The notes under the pieces were generated by a model. That model ran no database searches. It was not told the origin of the DNA and saw nothing but the letters and a program-made list of their open reading frames with translations. Position numbers and translations under genes: made by a program. From positions 930,001-994,000 of the forward strand of contig NZ_JABWRB020000001.1 in NCBI RefSeq assembly GCF_014268745.2: DNA of 64,000 nt, given 5' to 3'. Positions 28,266 through 37,925 of this stretch are shown here, in pieces (position 1 is the stretch's first letter; the number at the start of each line of letters is the position of its first letter). This DNA is from Pseudomonas zanjanensis (GTDB lineage: Bacteria > Pseudomonadota > Gammaproteobacteria > Pseudomonadales > Pseudomonadaceae).

Positions 28266-29681
28266 TCAACGAGTTTGTGGGCCGATGAACCGGCTCTTGG
28301 CTTCGACATGTACGCTTTCGTCATCGGCGTCCTTGAGGATGAACGTCACCTCGTTGGCGCTTGATGGCAGTTGTTCCGGTGCGCTGGACAGCTCGACCGG
28401 CTGGCTGTAGATCTCGCCGGCGGCGACCTTGATTTCCCGGCGACCTTGCAGCTTGAGGTCGGGCAGGCCAACGGCGTCCAGGACGTACGTATGGTCGCGT
28501 TGGTCTTTGTTCATGATCTTCAGGCTGTAGACGTTCTCGATCCGGCCTTCGGCGTTTTCGCGGTACAGCACGCGATCCTTGCTGACATCGAACCCCACCA
28601 GCGAGCGCATGAAGAATGCCGCCGCCAGCAGGCTGATCATCGCCAGCAATACCAAGGCATAACCGATCAGGCGCGGGCGCAGTTTATGGGTTTTCTGCCC
28701 CGAGAGGTTGTGTTCGGTGGTGTAGCTGATCAGGCCGCGGGGATAATCCATCTTGTCCATGATGTTGTCACAGGCATCGATGCAAGCGGCACATCCGATG
28801 CATTCGATCTGCAGGCCGTCGCGGATGTCGATGCCGGTCGGGCAGACTTGGACGCACATGGTGCAGTCGATGCAGTCGCCAAGACCCAGGGCCTTGTAGT
28901 CGACGCCCTTCTTGCGCGGGCCACGGCTTTCGCCACGACGCGGGTCGTAGGACACGATCAAGGTGTCCTTGTCGAACATCACGCTTTGGAAGCGCGCGTA
29001 AGGGCACATATAGATGCACACCTGTTCACGCAGCCAGCCGGCGTTGCCGTAGGTGGCGAGAGTGAAGAAGCCGATCCAGAAATACGACCAGCCATCGGCC
29101 TGGCCGGTAAAGAACTCGAACACCAGTTCGCGGATCGGCGTGAAGTAACCGACGAAGGTCACACCGGTGACGAAGCCGATCAGCAGCCACAGGCTGTGCT
29201 TGGCGAACTTGCGCAGGAATTTGTTGGCACCCATGGGCGCCTTGTCGAGCTTGATGCGCTGGTTGCGGTCACCTTCGGTGACTTTTTCGCACCACATGAA
29301 GATCCAGGTCCACACGCTTTGTGGACAGGTGTAGCCGCACCACACCCGTCCGGCATAGACCGTGATGAAAAACAGGCCAAACGCGGCAATGATCAGCATC
29401 CCGGAGAGCAGGATGAAATCCTGGGGCCAGAACGTCGCACCGAAAATGAAGAATTTGCGCTCCGGCAGGTTCCACCAGACGGCCTGATGGCCGCCCCAGT
29501 TCAACCAGACCGTACCGAAATACAGCAGGAACAGGAACGCTCCGCCCACCATCCGCAGGTTGCGAAACAGGCCGGTGAAGGCGCGGGTGTAGATTTTTTC
29601 CCGAGAGGCATACAGGTCGACGCTTTTGTTAGCGTCCTTGGCAGGCGGGGTAACGTCATGTACCGGAATCTGGTTGCTCAT
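28266..29681 (-). CDS. ccoG: Cupric reductase / cbb3 oxidase accessory protein CcoG
   Basis: Membrane polyferredoxin that reduces Cu(II) for cbb3 oxidase assembly. 471 residues from MSNQIPVHDV. Membrane segments surround two CxxxCP motifs (CGYTCPQSVW and CIYMCPYARF). A bacterial ferredoxin domain with two 4Fe-4S sets (CIDCTMCVQVCP and CIGCAACIDACD) follows, and the C-terminus is an Ig-like periplasmic domain after a last membrane segment. GGGATGCAATTG precedes the ATG. It is the first gene of the ccoGH(I S) maturation group; an Anr-box-like site lies 168 bp upstream. Confidence 0.95.
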   Translation of the reverse strand: MSNQIPVHDVTPPAKDANKSVDLYASREKIYTRAFTGLFRNLRMVGGAFLFLLYFGTVWLNWGGHQAVWWNLPERKFFIFGATFWPQDFILLSGMLIIAAFGLFFITVYAGRVWCGYTCPQSVWTWIFMWCEKVTEGDRNQRIKLDKAPMGANKFLRKFAKHSLWLLIGFVTGVTFVGYFTPIRELVFEFFTGQADGWSYFWIGFFTLATYGNAGWLREQVCIYMCPYARFQSVMFDKDTLIVSYDPRRGESRGPRKKGVDYKALGLGDCIDCTMCVQVCPTGIDIRDGLQIECIGCAACIDACDNIMDKMDYPRGLISYTTEHNLSGQKTHKLRPRLIGYALVLLAMISLLAAAFFMRSLVGFDVSKDRVLYRENAEGRIENVYSLKIMNKDQRDHTYVLDAVGLPDLKLQGRREIKVAAGEIYSQPVELSSAPEQLPSSANEVTFILKDADDESVHVEAKSRFIGPQTR

Positions 29682-29848
29682 CAATTGCATCCCACGGCAG
29701 TGGAAAAGTGCCGGGGCCAGTACGTGCCGACCTCGGTCAGAAAGGGTGTTGCAGTGGCGCAATGATACGCCTGTCGCTCTGGCTCAAGGGTGCGACCTTT
29801 GGTCGCGTTGGGCGTCTGGGTCGAATGGTGTAGCGGATGTAACAAGTC

Positions 29849-29862
29849 ATGATCCAGATCAA
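29849..29862 (-). promoter_or_regulatory. Anr-box-like site upstream of ccoG
   Basis: TTGAT-CTGG-ATCAT on the minus strand, 9 of 10 consensus positions. The expected -10 position (about 29821–29826) reads ATTCGA, a poor match, and the leader would be about 130 nt, so function is likely but not certain. Confidence 0.65.
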
Positions 29863-29943
29863 TTGACTATAGACAGTCGATGGCGTTGGCGAAACGAAGG
29901 CCACGTTCTGAGGGCTCCCCTGTTCGTGGCGAGGAGGCCTTCT

Positions 29944-30073
29944 GTGGCGAGGGAGCTTGCTCCCGCTCGGCGGCGCAGCCGTCGTAAATCAGGCGGGTGC
30001 GGTCTGACCTGGAAAAGCCTGGCGATTTTCTGGGGCGGCTTCGCCACCCAGCGGGAGCAAGCTCCCTCGCCAC
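29944..30073. repeat. REP pair, family B
   Basis: Inverted GTGGCGAGGGAGCTTGCTCC units bounding about 130 bp, with GGCGGCGCAGCCGTC next to the left unit and GGCGGCTTCGCCACC next to the right. Confidence 0.9.
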
Positions 30074-30108
30074 AAAAAGGCCACCTTGTAGTGACTGCCA
30101 AATAGACA

Positions 30109-30519
30109 TCAGCCAACCCACGGATCGAGCACCGCCACGCCGCAGCCCTGGAAATCACTCACGTTGCGGGTCACCACGGTCAACCCATGAACCAGCGCGG
30201 TCGCGGCGATCAATGCATCACATTCATTGCTGCGGTCAGGCACATGCAGGCGAGCGCAGCGCAGCGCGACGGCACGGTCCACGGCCAGGATCCTGCCAGC
30301 AAAGGCCGGCAGCACATGATCATCCAGCCAGGCCCGCAGGCGACCACCCTGCGTCGGGTCCTTGCGTTCAAAGCGCAGCACGCCGGTTTCCAGTTCCAGT
30401 ACGGTAATCGCCGAGACGTACAGGCTGGGCGCGGGAACGCTGCGCGCCCAGGCCTGGACGTTCTTGTCTGCCTGGGATTTGCGCAGTTCGGAAATGACGT
30501 TGGTATCGAGTAGAAACAT
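30109..30519 (-). CDS. PIN-domain toxin, VapC-type
   Basis: A 136-residue predicted ribonuclease. The PIN-domain acidic residues are present: D5 in MFLLDTNVISELRK, E42 in ITVLELETG, D101 in NECDALIAATA and D122 in TRNVSDF. VapC toxins cleave specific tRNA or rRNA sites; the target here is unknown. Its ATG directly follows the antitoxin stop (TGAATG), a typical toxin–antitoxin arrangement. The pair sits between ccoG and the cco1 operon, where I recall no such genes in P. aeruginosa, so it is probably a local insertion. Confidence 0.88.
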   Translation of the reverse strand: MFLLDTNVISELRKSQADKNVQAWARSVPAPSLYVSAITVLELETGVLRFERKDPTQGGRLRAWLDDHVLPAFAGRILAVDRAVALRCARLHVPDRSNECDALIAATALVHGLTVVTRNVSDFQGCGVAVLDPWVG

Positions 30520-30774
30520 TCAGGACAGGTCCACCGAGCGAGGCGTGATGACGGCGCGCTCGGTCTCGAAGTCGATGTCCGGCGCATCGGGCATGAGCAG
30601 CAACTCGACAATGCTGGTGCCGAGGCCGGTCAGTTTCTGGTACTCCTCAATGCTTAGCAGCACATGGGCCGGCTTGCCACGGTCGGTGATGATCACCGGC
30701 CCTTCGCGGGTGGCTTTTTTGGCACCACTTGTGTCGTGGTTGAATTCACGGCTGGAGAGGGTGGTGATGGACAT
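30520..30774 (-). CDS. Phd/YefM-type antitoxin
   Basis: An 84-residue partner of the PIN toxin. The N-terminus SSREFNHDTSGAKKATREGP and VIITDRGKPAHVLLSIEEY match the prevent-host-death/YefM fold, which binds operator DNA with its N-terminal half. The acidic C-terminus (PDAPDIDFE) is the probable toxin-neutralising segment. GAGGG eight bases upstream supports the ATG. It should repress its own operon with the toxin; I could not identify a convincing operator palindrome. Confidence 0.85.
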   Translation of the reverse strand: MSITTLSSREFNHDTSGAKKATREGPVIITDRGKPAHVLLSIEEYQKLTGLGTSIVELLLMPDAPDIDFETERAVITPRSVDLS

Positions 30775-30872
30775 GGGCGTGCCCTCATGTTCAGTTCGAA
30801 TGTAGGCACGTTACTACTGGTGTGGAGAGGCCGCAAGCGCAACAGCTTTTCCAGGGTTTTCCTGCCAGTAAC

Positions 30873-30908
30873 AAAAAGGCCCCGCCAATCGGATTGGCGG
30901 GGCCTTTC
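30873..30908 (-). terminator. Intrinsic terminator of the cco1 operon
   Basis: A 16-bp near-perfect stem (AAAGGCCCCGCCAATC and its complement) with a 2-base loop and TTTTTG on the minus strand, 19 bp after the ccoP1 stop. It insulates the antitoxin gene from oxidase transcription. Confidence 0.92.
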
Positions 30909-30926
30909 GTGTATCAGCGACTTGTC

Positions 30927-31910
30927 TTACTGGGCGTCAGCGGCCGGAGCCTTTTCGCCGTGAGACAGGCTGTAGACATAGGCCGCCAGCAGGTGGACCT
31001 TGTCGTTGCCTTGCAGGTCGGCCTGGGCCGGCATCTGGCCCTGGCGACCGTAGCGGATGGTCTGCTGCAGTTGAGCGAAGCTCGAACCGTAGATGAAGCC
31101 CGCTGGATGTGTCAGGTCAGGTGCGCCCATGGCGGGCGTGCCCTTGCCGGCAGGACCGTGGCAGGCCACGCAGTTGGCCGCGAACAGTTTCTGACCGTTG
31201 GCCGGATCGGCCTTGGCGCCTTCGGGCAGTTTGCGACCGTGCAGACCGGTCACCAGGTAGGCGGCCACGTCGGCCACGCCTTGTTCGCCCACCACGGCAG
31301 CCCAGCCCGGCATCACGGCGTGACGGCCGCCCATGATGGTGGTCTTGATGGTTTCCGGCTCACCGCCCCAGCGCCAGTCGGCGTCGGTCAGGTTCGGGAA
31401 ACCGTAGGCACCCTTGGCGTCGGAACCATGGCAAACCGAGCAGTTGGAGGCGAACAGGCGGCCACCCATCTTCAGGGCTTGTGGGTCCTTGGCGACTTCT
31501 TCGATCGGCATGGAGGCGAACTTGGCGAAGATCGGACCGAACTTGGCGTCCGAGCGCGCCATTTCCTTTTCCCACTCATGAACGCCTGTCCAGCCGGTCT
31601 GGCCGTTGGCGAAGGCGGTCTGCTTTTCGGTGTCCAGGTAGTTATAGCCTGGCAGCAGGCCTTTCCAGTTGCCCAGGCCAGGGTAGAGCACCAGGTAACC
31701 GAGGGCGAAAATGATGGTGCCCACGAACAGCATGAACCACCATTTCGGCAGCGGGTTGTCGTACTCCTCGATCCCGTCGAAGGAGTGGCCAACCGTCTCT
31801 TCGGTGGCTTCGCTGCGCTGGCCCTTGCGGGTCGACAGCAGCAGCCAGGTCAGGGCGAAGATCGTTCCCAGGCTGAGGACTGTGACGTACAGACTCCAGA
31901 ATGTAGTCAT
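30927..31910 (-). CDS. ccoP1: cbb3-type cytochrome c oxidase subunit III (di-haem), operon 1
   Basis: Membrane-anchored dihaem cytochrome c that feeds electrons to CcoO/CcoN. 327 residues, two N-terminal membrane segments (about 4–25 and 57–77), then two cytochrome c domains with CSVCH (157–161) and CVACH (247–251). It has an extra segment ([15 protein letters not shown], about 91–105) that CcoP2 lacks. Its start overlaps the ccoQ1 stop by 4 bp (ATGA). It is the last gene of operon 1; a strong terminator follows. Confidence 0.96.
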   Translation of the reverse strand: MTTFWSLYVTVLSLGTIFALTWLLLSTRKGQRSEATEETVGHSFDGIEEYDNPLPKWWFMLFVGTIIFALGYLVLYPGLGNWKGLLPGYNYLDTEKQTAFANGQTGWTGVHEWEKEMARSDAKFGPIFAKFASMPIEEVAKDPQALKMGGRLFASNCSVCHGSDAKGAYGFPNLTDADWRWGGEPETIKTTIMGGRHAVMPGWAAVVGEQGVADVAAYLVTGLHGRKLPEGAKADPANGQKLFAANCVACHGPAGKGTPAMGAPDLTHPAGFIYGSSFAQLQQTIRYGRQGQMPAQADLQGNDKVHLLAAYVYSLSHGEKAPAADAQ

Positions 31911-32092
31911 TCTTTGTTACTCCTAGAAGCTTGCTCGACGTGCTTGATGGCTTCGGGATCATCCGCGAACGGCAGCAAGGTCGCGTCGTCAAACTCCGAC
32001 TTGCGCTTGGGGCTGAACACCCACAGGGCCAGACCAATGAAGGCCACCATCACGACGACGGTGCCCAGGCCACGAATCATCCCGATATCCAT
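31907..32092 (-). CDS. ccoQ1: cbb3-type oxidase small subunit CcoQ, operon 1
   Basis: A 61-residue single-span protein ([20 protein letters not shown], then [20 protein letters not shown]) that stabilises the oxidase complex. It lies 5 bp after ccoO1 and overlaps ccoP1 by 4 bp, so translation is coupled. Confidence 0.92.
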   Translation of the reverse strand: MDIGMIRGLGTVVVMVAFIGLALWVFSPKRKSEFDDATLLPFADDPEAIKHVEQASRSNKE

Positions 32093-32097
32093 CTAAA

Positions 32098-32706
32098 TCA
32101 CCGTTTGCTTTTGATGATGGTGCCCAGGCCTTGCAGATAGGCCACCAGCGCGTCCATTTCAGTCTTGCCCTTGACGGCATCCCTGGCACCGGCGATGTCT
32201 TCGTCGGTGTAAGGCACGCCCAAGGCACGCAGGACTTCCATTTTCTTGGCGGTGTCTTTGCCGTCGAGCTTGTTTTCTACGAGGAACGGGTAGGCCGGCA
32301 TTTTCGACTCAGGCACTACGTTGCGCGGGTTGTACAAGTGCGCACGCTGCCAGTCGTCGGAGTAGCGGCCGCCAACGCGGGCCAGGTCCGGGCCGGTACG
32401 CTTGGAACCCCACAGGAACGGGTGGTCCCAGACGCTTTCGCCGGCAACGGAGTAGTGGCCGTAGCGTTCGGTCTCGGCGCGGAACGGACGGATCATCTGC
32501 GAGTGGCAGCCGACACAGCCGTTGGCGATATAGATGTCACGGCCTTCCAGTTCAAGGGCGGTACGCGGCTTCATGCCTTCGACCGGCTTGTTGGTCACAT
32601 CCTGGAAGAACAGCGGAACGATCTGGGTCAGGCCGCCGATGCTCACGGCGATGACCATGAAGAAGGCCAGCAGGCCGATATTCTTCTCTACTGCTTCGTG
32701 CTTCAT
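32098..32706 (-). CDS. ccoO1: cbb3-type cytochrome c oxidase subunit II (mono-haem), operon 1
   Basis: A 202-residue membrane-anchored monohaem cytochrome c. N-terminal membrane segment about residues 10–30, haem motif CVGCH at 64–68 in [15 protein letters not shown], and the typical [18 protein letters not shown] region. Its ATG shares one base with the ccoN1 stop (TGATG). The DNA is very close to ccoO2 over long stretches. Confidence 0.96.
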   Translation of the reverse strand: MKHEAVEKNIGLLAFFMVIAVSIGGLTQIVPLFFQDVTNKPVEGMKPRTALELEGRDIYIANGCVGCHSQMIRPFRAETERYGHYSVAGESVWDHPFLWGSKRTGPDLARVGGRYSDDWQRAHLYNPRNVVPESKMPAYPFLVENKLDGKDTAKKMEVLRALGVPYTDEDIAGARDAVKGKTEMDALVAYLQGLGTIIKSKR

Positions 32707-34148
32707 CAGTGAGCTCCAACTACGGCGATCTTGGCGGCGGCTTCAGCTTCAGCCGGGTCAGAGGCACGAACGGTGCGGTACACGTTGTAGGCCATGAACA
32801 GCATGCCGCTGGCGAAGAACGCGCCGCCCAGGGCACGCACGATGAAGCCAGGGTGGCTGGCTTGCAGCGCTTCGACGAACGAATAGGTCAGGGTGCCGTC
32901 GTCGTTGATCGCACGCCACATCAGGCCTTGGGTGATGCCGTTGACCCACATCGAGGCGATGTAGAGCACGGTGCCGATGGTCGCGAGCCAGAAGTGCGCG
33001 TTGATCAGGCCGGTGCTGTGCATCTGCGCACGACCGAACAGTTTCGGGATCATGTGGTAGATGGCGCCGATGGAAATCATCGCAACCCAACCGAGTGCAC
33101 CGGCGTGTACGTGGCCGATGGTCCAGTCGGTGTAGTGGCTCAGGGAGTTGACGGTCTTGATGGCCATCATCGGGCCTTCGAAGGTCGACATGCCGTAGAA
33201 CGCCAGGGATACCACCAGGAAGCGCAGGATCGGGTCGGTGCGCAATTTATGCCAGGCACCCGACAGGGTCATCATGCCGTTGATCATGCCGCCCCAGCTT
33301 GGCGCCAGCAGGATGATCGACATCGCCATGCCCAGGGATTGTGCCCAGTCTGGCAGTGCGGTGTAGTGCAGGTGGTGCGGGCCGGCCCAGATGTACAGGG
33401 TGATCAGCGCCCAGAAGTGGACGATGGACAGGCGATAGGAATAGATCGGACGCTCGGCCTGTTTCGGCACGAAGTAGTACATCATCCCCAAGAAGCCGGT
33501 GGTCAGGAAGAACCCCACGGCGTTGTGGCCGTACCACCACTGGATCATCGCGTCGGTCGCGCCCGAATAGGCCGAGTACGACTTGAAGAAGCTGACCGGC
33601 AGGGAGGCGTGGTTGACGATGTGCAGCATGGCGGTCACGACGATGAAGGCACCGTAGAACCAGTTACCGACGTAGATGTGCTTGGTCTTGCGCTTGACGA
33701 TGGTGCCGAAGAACACCAAACCGTAGGTCACCCAGACGATCGCCAGCAGGATAGCCAGGGGCCATTCCAGTTCCGCGTATTCCTTGGTGGTGGTGAAACC
33801 CATTGGCAAGGTCACGATCGCGCCGACGATCACCGCTTGCCAACCCCAGAAGGTGAAGGCGGCGAGGCTGTCGGAAATCAGTCGCGTTTGGCAGGTTCGC
33901 TGCACGACGTAGTAAGAAGTGGCAAACAACGCACAACCACCGAAGGCGAAGATCACCAGGTTGGTGTGCAGCGGGCGCAGGCGTCCAAATGTCGTCCATG
34001 GCAGATCGAAGTTCAACTCCGGCCAGACCAGTTGCGAGGCGATGAAGACACCGAGCCCCATGCCAAGGATCCCCCAGACCACCGTCATGATGGCGAACTG
34101 GCGGACTACCTTATAGTTATAAGCAGTCGGACTGATTGCTGTGCTCAT
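32706..34148 (-). CDS. ccoN1: cbb3-type cytochrome c oxidase catalytic subunit I, operon 1
   Basis: High-affinity terminal oxidase subunit that reduces oxygen at the haem b3–CuB site in the inner membrane. The 480-residue protein has about twelve membrane spans and the conserved histidine ligands: [42 protein letters not shown] (CuB) and [14 protein letters not shown] (haems). First gene of ccoN1O1Q1P1. By position next to ccoG it corresponds to the cco1 operon, which in P. aeruginosa is the constitutively expressed one; numbering rests on that analogy. Confidence 0.96.
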   Translation of the reverse strand: MSTAISPTAYNYKVVRQFAIMTVVWGILGMGLGVFIASQLVWPELNFDLPWTTFGRLRPLHTNLVIFAFGGCALFATSYYVVQRTCQTRLISDSLAAFTFWGWQAVIVGAIVTLPMGFTTTKEYAELEWPLAILLAIVWVTYGLVFFGTIVKRKTKHIYVGNWFYGAFIVVTAMLHIVNHASLPVSFFKSYSAYSGATDAMIQWWYGHNAVGFFLTTGFLGMMYYFVPKQAERPIYSYRLSIVHFWALITLYIWAGPHHLHYTALPDWAQSLGMAMSIILLAPSWGGMINGMMTLSGAWHKLRTDPILRFLVVSLAFYGMSTFEGPMMAIKTVNSLSHYTDWTIGHVHAGALGWVAMISIGAIYHMIPKLFGRAQMHSTGLINAHFWLATIGTVLYIASMWVNGITQGLMWRAINDDGTLTYSFVEALQASHPGFIVRALGGAFFASGMLFMAYNVYRTVRASDPAEAEAAAKIAVVGAH

Positions 34149-34629
34149 TCTAAGGTTCCACGGTTTGGGTGTTTTATTAGGATAAAAATCGGTCGCAAGT
34201 ATGGAGAAAGCGGGGGGTCATTGCAACGCGCCATGACCTGGGTCAATGCTTTCCAAAGCTGATTCTGCGGCCTTTCCCTGTTCGGTGTAGGGACAAAATT
34301 GGCCCTCGGCAAAATGTCGCAACGAAGGAAAGAGGCGAGGGGGGCAGGTCGGTTGTAACGGGGTGTGTTCGAACACAGCGTTCGGGTGATGCCAGGCAAC
34401 TGTCGCAACGGCCGGTATTCACCTGCCTTTGCGGCCTTTTTGTCGAACGATTGTCGAACGCATCGGGTCGGATCGACCTGAAACCGGCAGTCGCCAGCGC
34501 ACGCAAAGGCAAGCTTAGACCTGATTCAGGGGAACCGAAAGAAAGACTATGGGAGGGTGCGACAATGAGTCGCGCAGGGGCACGGAACAGCCGCATCCAG
34601 ATGAATGCGGCTGTTCGTGTGGTCAGGAT
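34149..34629. other. Intergenic region between the two cco operons
   Basis: About 480 bp with no gene. It should hold the cco1 promoter. A weak Anr-box-like site lies at 34233–34246 (TTGAC-CCAG-GTCAT on the minus strand, 85 bp before ccoN1). A long hairpin without a U-run at 34581–34618 probably ends the cco2 transcript. Confidence 0.6.
34581..34618 (-). terminator. Hairpin after ccoP2 (probable terminator, no U-run)
   Basis: Arms AACAGCCGCAT and ATGCGGCTGTT, extended by CACG/CGTG, with a short loop; 12 bp after the ccoP2 stop. There is no T-run, so it may terminate weakly or only protect the mRNA 3' end. Confidence 0.55.
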
Positions 34630-35583
34630 TTATTCGCTTTTGTGTTCCGCTTGCAGGCGCCCGGTGCCGACACCCTGGGACAGGCTGTAGACATAAGCCG
34701 CGAGCAGTTGCACCTTGTCATTGCCCAGCAACTCATTCTGTGCCGGCATGTGGCCTTGGCGTCCGTGGCGAATGGTCTGCTGCAACTGGGTCAGGCTGGT
34801 GCCGTAGATGAAGCCGGCCGGTTGCGTCAGGTTCGGCGCCCCCATGGCTTCGGTGCCCTGGCCGTTGGCGCCGTGGCAGGCAACGCAGGTGGTGTTGAAG
34901 GCCTGCTGGCCGGCTTGCAGGTCGGCACCGCTGTCTGCCGGCAAAGGCAGGCCGGCCAGGTCGTGGCGAACATAGGCGGCCACGTTTTTGACCCCGGCCT
35001 CCCCCAGCACTTCCCCCCAGGCCGGCATCGCCGCCATGCGTCCGCCCATGATGGTCGCCTTGATGGTCTCGGCGGCGCCGCCCCAGCGCCAGTTGCTGTC
35101 GGCCAGGTTCGGGAAGCCGAAGGCACCCTTGGCGTCCGAGCCGTGGCAGACCGAGCAGTTGGAGGCGAACAGGCGGCCACCCATCTTCAAGGCCTGTGGG
35201 TCTTTGGCGACTTCTTCCACGGGCATGGCCGCGAACTTGGCGAAGATCGGCCCGAACTTGGCGTCCGCCTTGGCCATTTCCTTTTCCCATTCATGGGCGC
35301 CGGTCCAGCCGTTCTCGTACCCGGGCAGGATGCCTTTCCAGTTGCCCAGGCCCGGGTAGAGGACCAGGTAACCGACGGAAAACACCAGGGTGCCGGCGAA
35401 CAACAGGAACCACCACTGCGGCAGTGGGTTGTCGTATTCCTCGATGCCGTCGAAGCTGTGGCCCATGGTCTGGTCGACGCTGCCCTTGGTCTCGCCCTTG
35501 CGGGTGCCGATCAGCAGCCAGGTCAGGCCGATGAGGCTGCCGAGGGTCAGTACGCAGATCCACGTACTCCAGAAGGTGGTCAT
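34630..35583 (-). CDS. ccoP2: cbb3-type cytochrome c oxidase subunit III (di-haem), operon 2
   Basis: A 317-residue dihaem cytochrome c, paralogue of CcoP1. N-terminal anchor from [20 protein letters not shown] and a second membrane segment, then haem motifs CSVCH and CVACH with the same surroundings as CcoP1. It lacks the ~10-residue insertion before the first cytochrome domain and diverges mainly in the second domain and C-terminus ([15 protein letters not shown]). The ATG overlaps the ccoQ2 stop (ATGA). Confidence 0.95.
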   Translation of the reverse strand: MTTFWSTWICVLTLGSLIGLTWLLIGTRKGETKGSVDQTMGHSFDGIEEYDNPLPQWWFLLFAGTLVFSVGYLVLYPGLGNWKGILPGYENGWTGAHEWEKEMAKADAKFGPIFAKFAAMPVEEVAKDPQALKMGGRLFASNCSVCHGSDAKGAFGFPNLADSNWRWGGAAETIKATIMGGRMAAMPAWGEVLGEAGVKNVAAYVRHDLAGLPLPADSGADLQAGQQAFNTTCVACHGANGQGTEAMGAPNLTQPAGFIYGTSLTQLQQTIRHGRQGHMPAQNELLGNDKVQLLAAYVYSLSQGVGTGRLQAEHKSE

Positions 35584-35780
35584 GGCCGGGTACTCCTTGT
35601 TGCAGGGTCTTGGGGGGTGAGATCGGCAGGTGGCTCGTCGGCGAACGGCAGCAGGCGCGCCTGGGCGAACTCCGGTCCGCGCTTGCTGCTGAACACCCAC
35701 AGGATCAGGCCGATGAAGGCGATGAACACCACGACGGTGCCCAGCCCACGGATCATTCCAGTGCTCATTTCAAAGAACAT
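35580..35780 (-). CDS. ccoQ2: cbb3-type oxidase small subunit CcoQ, operon 2
   Basis: A 66-residue single-span protein ([40 protein letters not shown]). Start at 35780 (MFFEMSTGM) is favoured because the sequence AGAGGTGA at the end of ccoO2 lies six bases upstream; the internal ATG at 35768 is the alternative. Confidence 0.88.
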   Translation of the reverse strand: MFFEMSTGMIRGLGTVVVFIAFIGLILWVFSSKRGPEFAQARLLPFADEPPADLTPQDPATRSTRP

Positions 35781-35785
35781 CAGGC

Positions 35786-36394
35786 TCACCTCTTGCTCTT
35801 GATGGCAGTGCCGAGCACTTGCAGGTAGGCCACCAGCGCGTCCATTTCGGTCTTGCCCTTGAGCGAGGCCACGCTGCCTGCGATGTCGTCGTCGGTGTAC
35901 GGCACGCCGAGGGTGCGCATGGCGCGCAGCTTGCCTTCGGTGTGGCTGCTGTCCACTGCCTGGGCCACCAGCCAGGGGTAGGCCGGCATTTTCGACTCCG
36001 GCACGACGTTGCGCGGGTTGTACAAGTGGGCGCGGTGCCAATCATCGGAGTAGCGCGCGCCGACCCGTGCCAGGTCCGGCCCGGTACGCTTGGAACCCCA
36101 CAGGAACGGGTGATCCCAGACACTTTCGCCAGCGACGGAGTAGTGGCCGTAGCGCTCGGTCTCGGCGCGGAACGGACGGATCATCTGCGAGTGACAGCCG
36201 ACGCAGCCTTCACGGATGTAGATGTCGCGGCCTTCCAGTTGCAGGGCGGTGTAGGGCTTCATGCCGTCCACCGGCTTGTTGGTCACGTCCTGGAAGAACA
36301 GCGGCACGATCTGGGTCAGGCCGCCAATGCTCACGGCCAGGACCATCAGCAGCATCAGCAGGCCGACGTTTTTTTCGATTGTTTCGTGTTTCAT
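35786..36394 (-). CDS. ccoO2: cbb3-type cytochrome c oxidase subunit II (mono-haem), operon 2
   Basis: A 202-residue monohaem cytochrome c, the same length as CcoO1 and differing at few positions outside residues 135–165. Haem motif CVGCH at 64–68 ([15 protein letters not shown]). GAGGAGT precedes the ATG, 10 bp after ccoN2. Confidence 0.95.
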   Translation of the reverse strand: MKHETIEKNVGLLMLLMVLAVSIGGLTQIVPLFFQDVTNKPVDGMKPYTALQLEGRDIYIREGCVGCHSQMIRPFRAETERYGHYSVAGESVWDHPFLWGSKRTGPDLARVGARYSDDWHRAHLYNPRNVVPESKMPAYPWLVAQAVDSSHTEGKLRAMRTLGVPYTDDDIAGSVASLKGKTEMDALVAYLQVLGTAIKSKR

Positions 36395-36404
36395 GGCGGA
36401 CTCC

Positions 36405-37829
36405 TCAGGCCATCTGCGCGGCAGCGGCGGCTTCGGCAGGCTGGTAGGCCCGCACGGTGCGCCAGGTGTTGTAGGCCATCAGCAGCATGCCGATGAGGAA
36501 GATCGCCCCGCCCGCCAACCGCACGACGAAGCCTGGGTGGCTGGCCACCAGGGTTTCGACGAAGGAATAGGTGAGCGTGCCGTCCTCGTTCACCGCCCGC
36601 CACATCAGGCCCTGGGCGATGCCGTTGACCCACATCGAGGCGATGTAGAGCACGGTGCCGATGGTCGCGAGCCAGAAGTGCGCGTTGATCAGGCCGATGC
36701 TGTGCATCTGTGGCCGGCCGAAGACTTTCGGGATCATGTGGTACAGCGCGCCGATGGAAATCATCGCCACCCAGCCGAGCGCGCCGGCATGCACGTGGCC
36801 GATGGTCCAGTCGGTGTAGTGGGAAAGGGCGTTGACGGTCTTGATCGCCATCATCGGACCTTCGAAGGTCGACATGCCGTAGAACGCCAGGGACACCACC
36901 AGGAACCGCAGGATCGGGTCGCTGCGCAACTTATGCCAGGCGCCCGAGAGGGTCATCATGCCGTTGATCATGCCGCCCCAGCTCGGTGCCAGCAGGATCA
37001 GCGACATCACCATGCCCAGGGACTGTGCCCAGTCCGGCAGCGCGGTGTAGTGCAGGTGGTGCGGGCCGGCCCAGATGTACAGGGTGATCAGCGCCCAGAA
37101 GTGGACGATGGACAGGCGATAGGAATACACCGGGCGTTCGGCCTGCTTCGGCACGAAGTAATACATCATCCCCAGGAAGCCTGCGGTGAGGAAAAAGCCT
37201 ACGGCGTTGTGCCCGTACCACCATTGCACCATCGCGTCCGTGGCCCCGGCGTACACCGAGTAGGACTTGGTCCAGCTCACCGGCAGTTCCAGGTTGTTGA
37301 CGATGTGCAGGATCGCCACGGTCAGGATGAACCCGCCGAAGAACCAGTTACCGACATAGATGTGCTTGGTGTTGCGCTTGGCCACGGTGCCGAAGAACAC
37401 AATGGCGTAGGCGACCCAGACGATGGTGATCAGGATGTCGATCGGCCATTCCAGTTCGGCGTACTCCTTGGAACTGGTGTAGCCCAGCGGCAGGCTGATG
37501 GCCGCCAGCAGGATCACCAGTTGCCAGCCCCAGAAGCAGAACGCGGCGATTTTCGGCGCAAACAGCTGAGTTTGGCAGGTGCGTTGCACCGAGTAGAACG
37601 AACTGGCAAACAACGCGCAGCCGCCGAAGGCGAAGATCACCGCGTTGGTGTGCAGCGGGCGCAGGCGGCCGAAGCTGGTCCAGGGCAAATCGAAGTTGAG
37701 CTGCGGCCAGACCAATTGGGCTGCGAGAAAAACCCCGAGCCCCATGCCGACGATGCCCCACACCACCGTCATAATGGCGAATTGGCGGACCACCTTGTAG
37801 TTGTAGGCGGTACTGATAGAAGTGTTCAT
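36405..37829 (-). CDS. ccoN2: cbb3-type cytochrome c oxidase catalytic subunit I, operon 2
   Basis: Second catalytic subunit, 474 residues from [17 protein letters not shown]. It has the same histidine ligand motifs as CcoN1 ([54 protein letters not shown]). The frame remains open far upstream (to about 38396), antisense to the divergent hydrolase, but the paralogue fixes the start. An Anr box lies 122 bp upstream, inside that hydrolase gene. Position farther from ccoG matches the Anr-induced cco2 operon of P. aeruginosa. Confidence 0.95.
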   Translation of the reverse strand: MNTSISTAYNYKVVRQFAIMTVVWGIVGMGLGVFLAAQLVWPQLNFDLPWTSFGRLRPLHTNAVIFAFGGCALFASSFYSVQRTCQTQLFAPKIAAFCFWGWQLVILLAAISLPLGYTSSKEYAELEWPIDILITIVWVAYAIVFFGTVAKRNTKHIYVGNWFFGGFILTVAILHIVNNLELPVSWTKSYSVYAGATDAMVQWWYGHNAVGFFLTAGFLGMMYYFVPKQAERPVYSYRLSIVHFWALITLYIWAGPHHLHYTALPDWAQSLGMVMSLILLAPSWGGMINGMMTLSGAWHKLRSDPILRFLVVSLAFYGMSTFEGPMMAIKTVNALSHYTDWTIGHVHAGALGWVAMISIGALYHMIPKVFGRPQMHSIGLINAHFWLATIGTVLYIASMWVNGIAQGLMWRAVNEDGTLTYSFVETLVASHPGFVVRLAGGAIFLIGMLLMAYNTWRTVRAYQPAEAAAAAQMA

Positions 37830-37925
37830 GGTTCCCCATCCACGGTTCAGCCGAAGTGAGCGCCTGCGCAAGGCAGTGCGGCGTTCTTCGCCTGGAGTTA
37901 TAGGCAGACTAAAAGCGAGGCAAGC

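Larger units (their letters stand above)
29682..30108. other. Gap between ccoG and the toxin–antitoxin pair
   Basis: About 430 bp without a gene. It contains an Anr-box-like palindrome (29849–29862) oriented to serve ccoG and one family-B REP pair (29944–30073). Confidence 0.6.
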
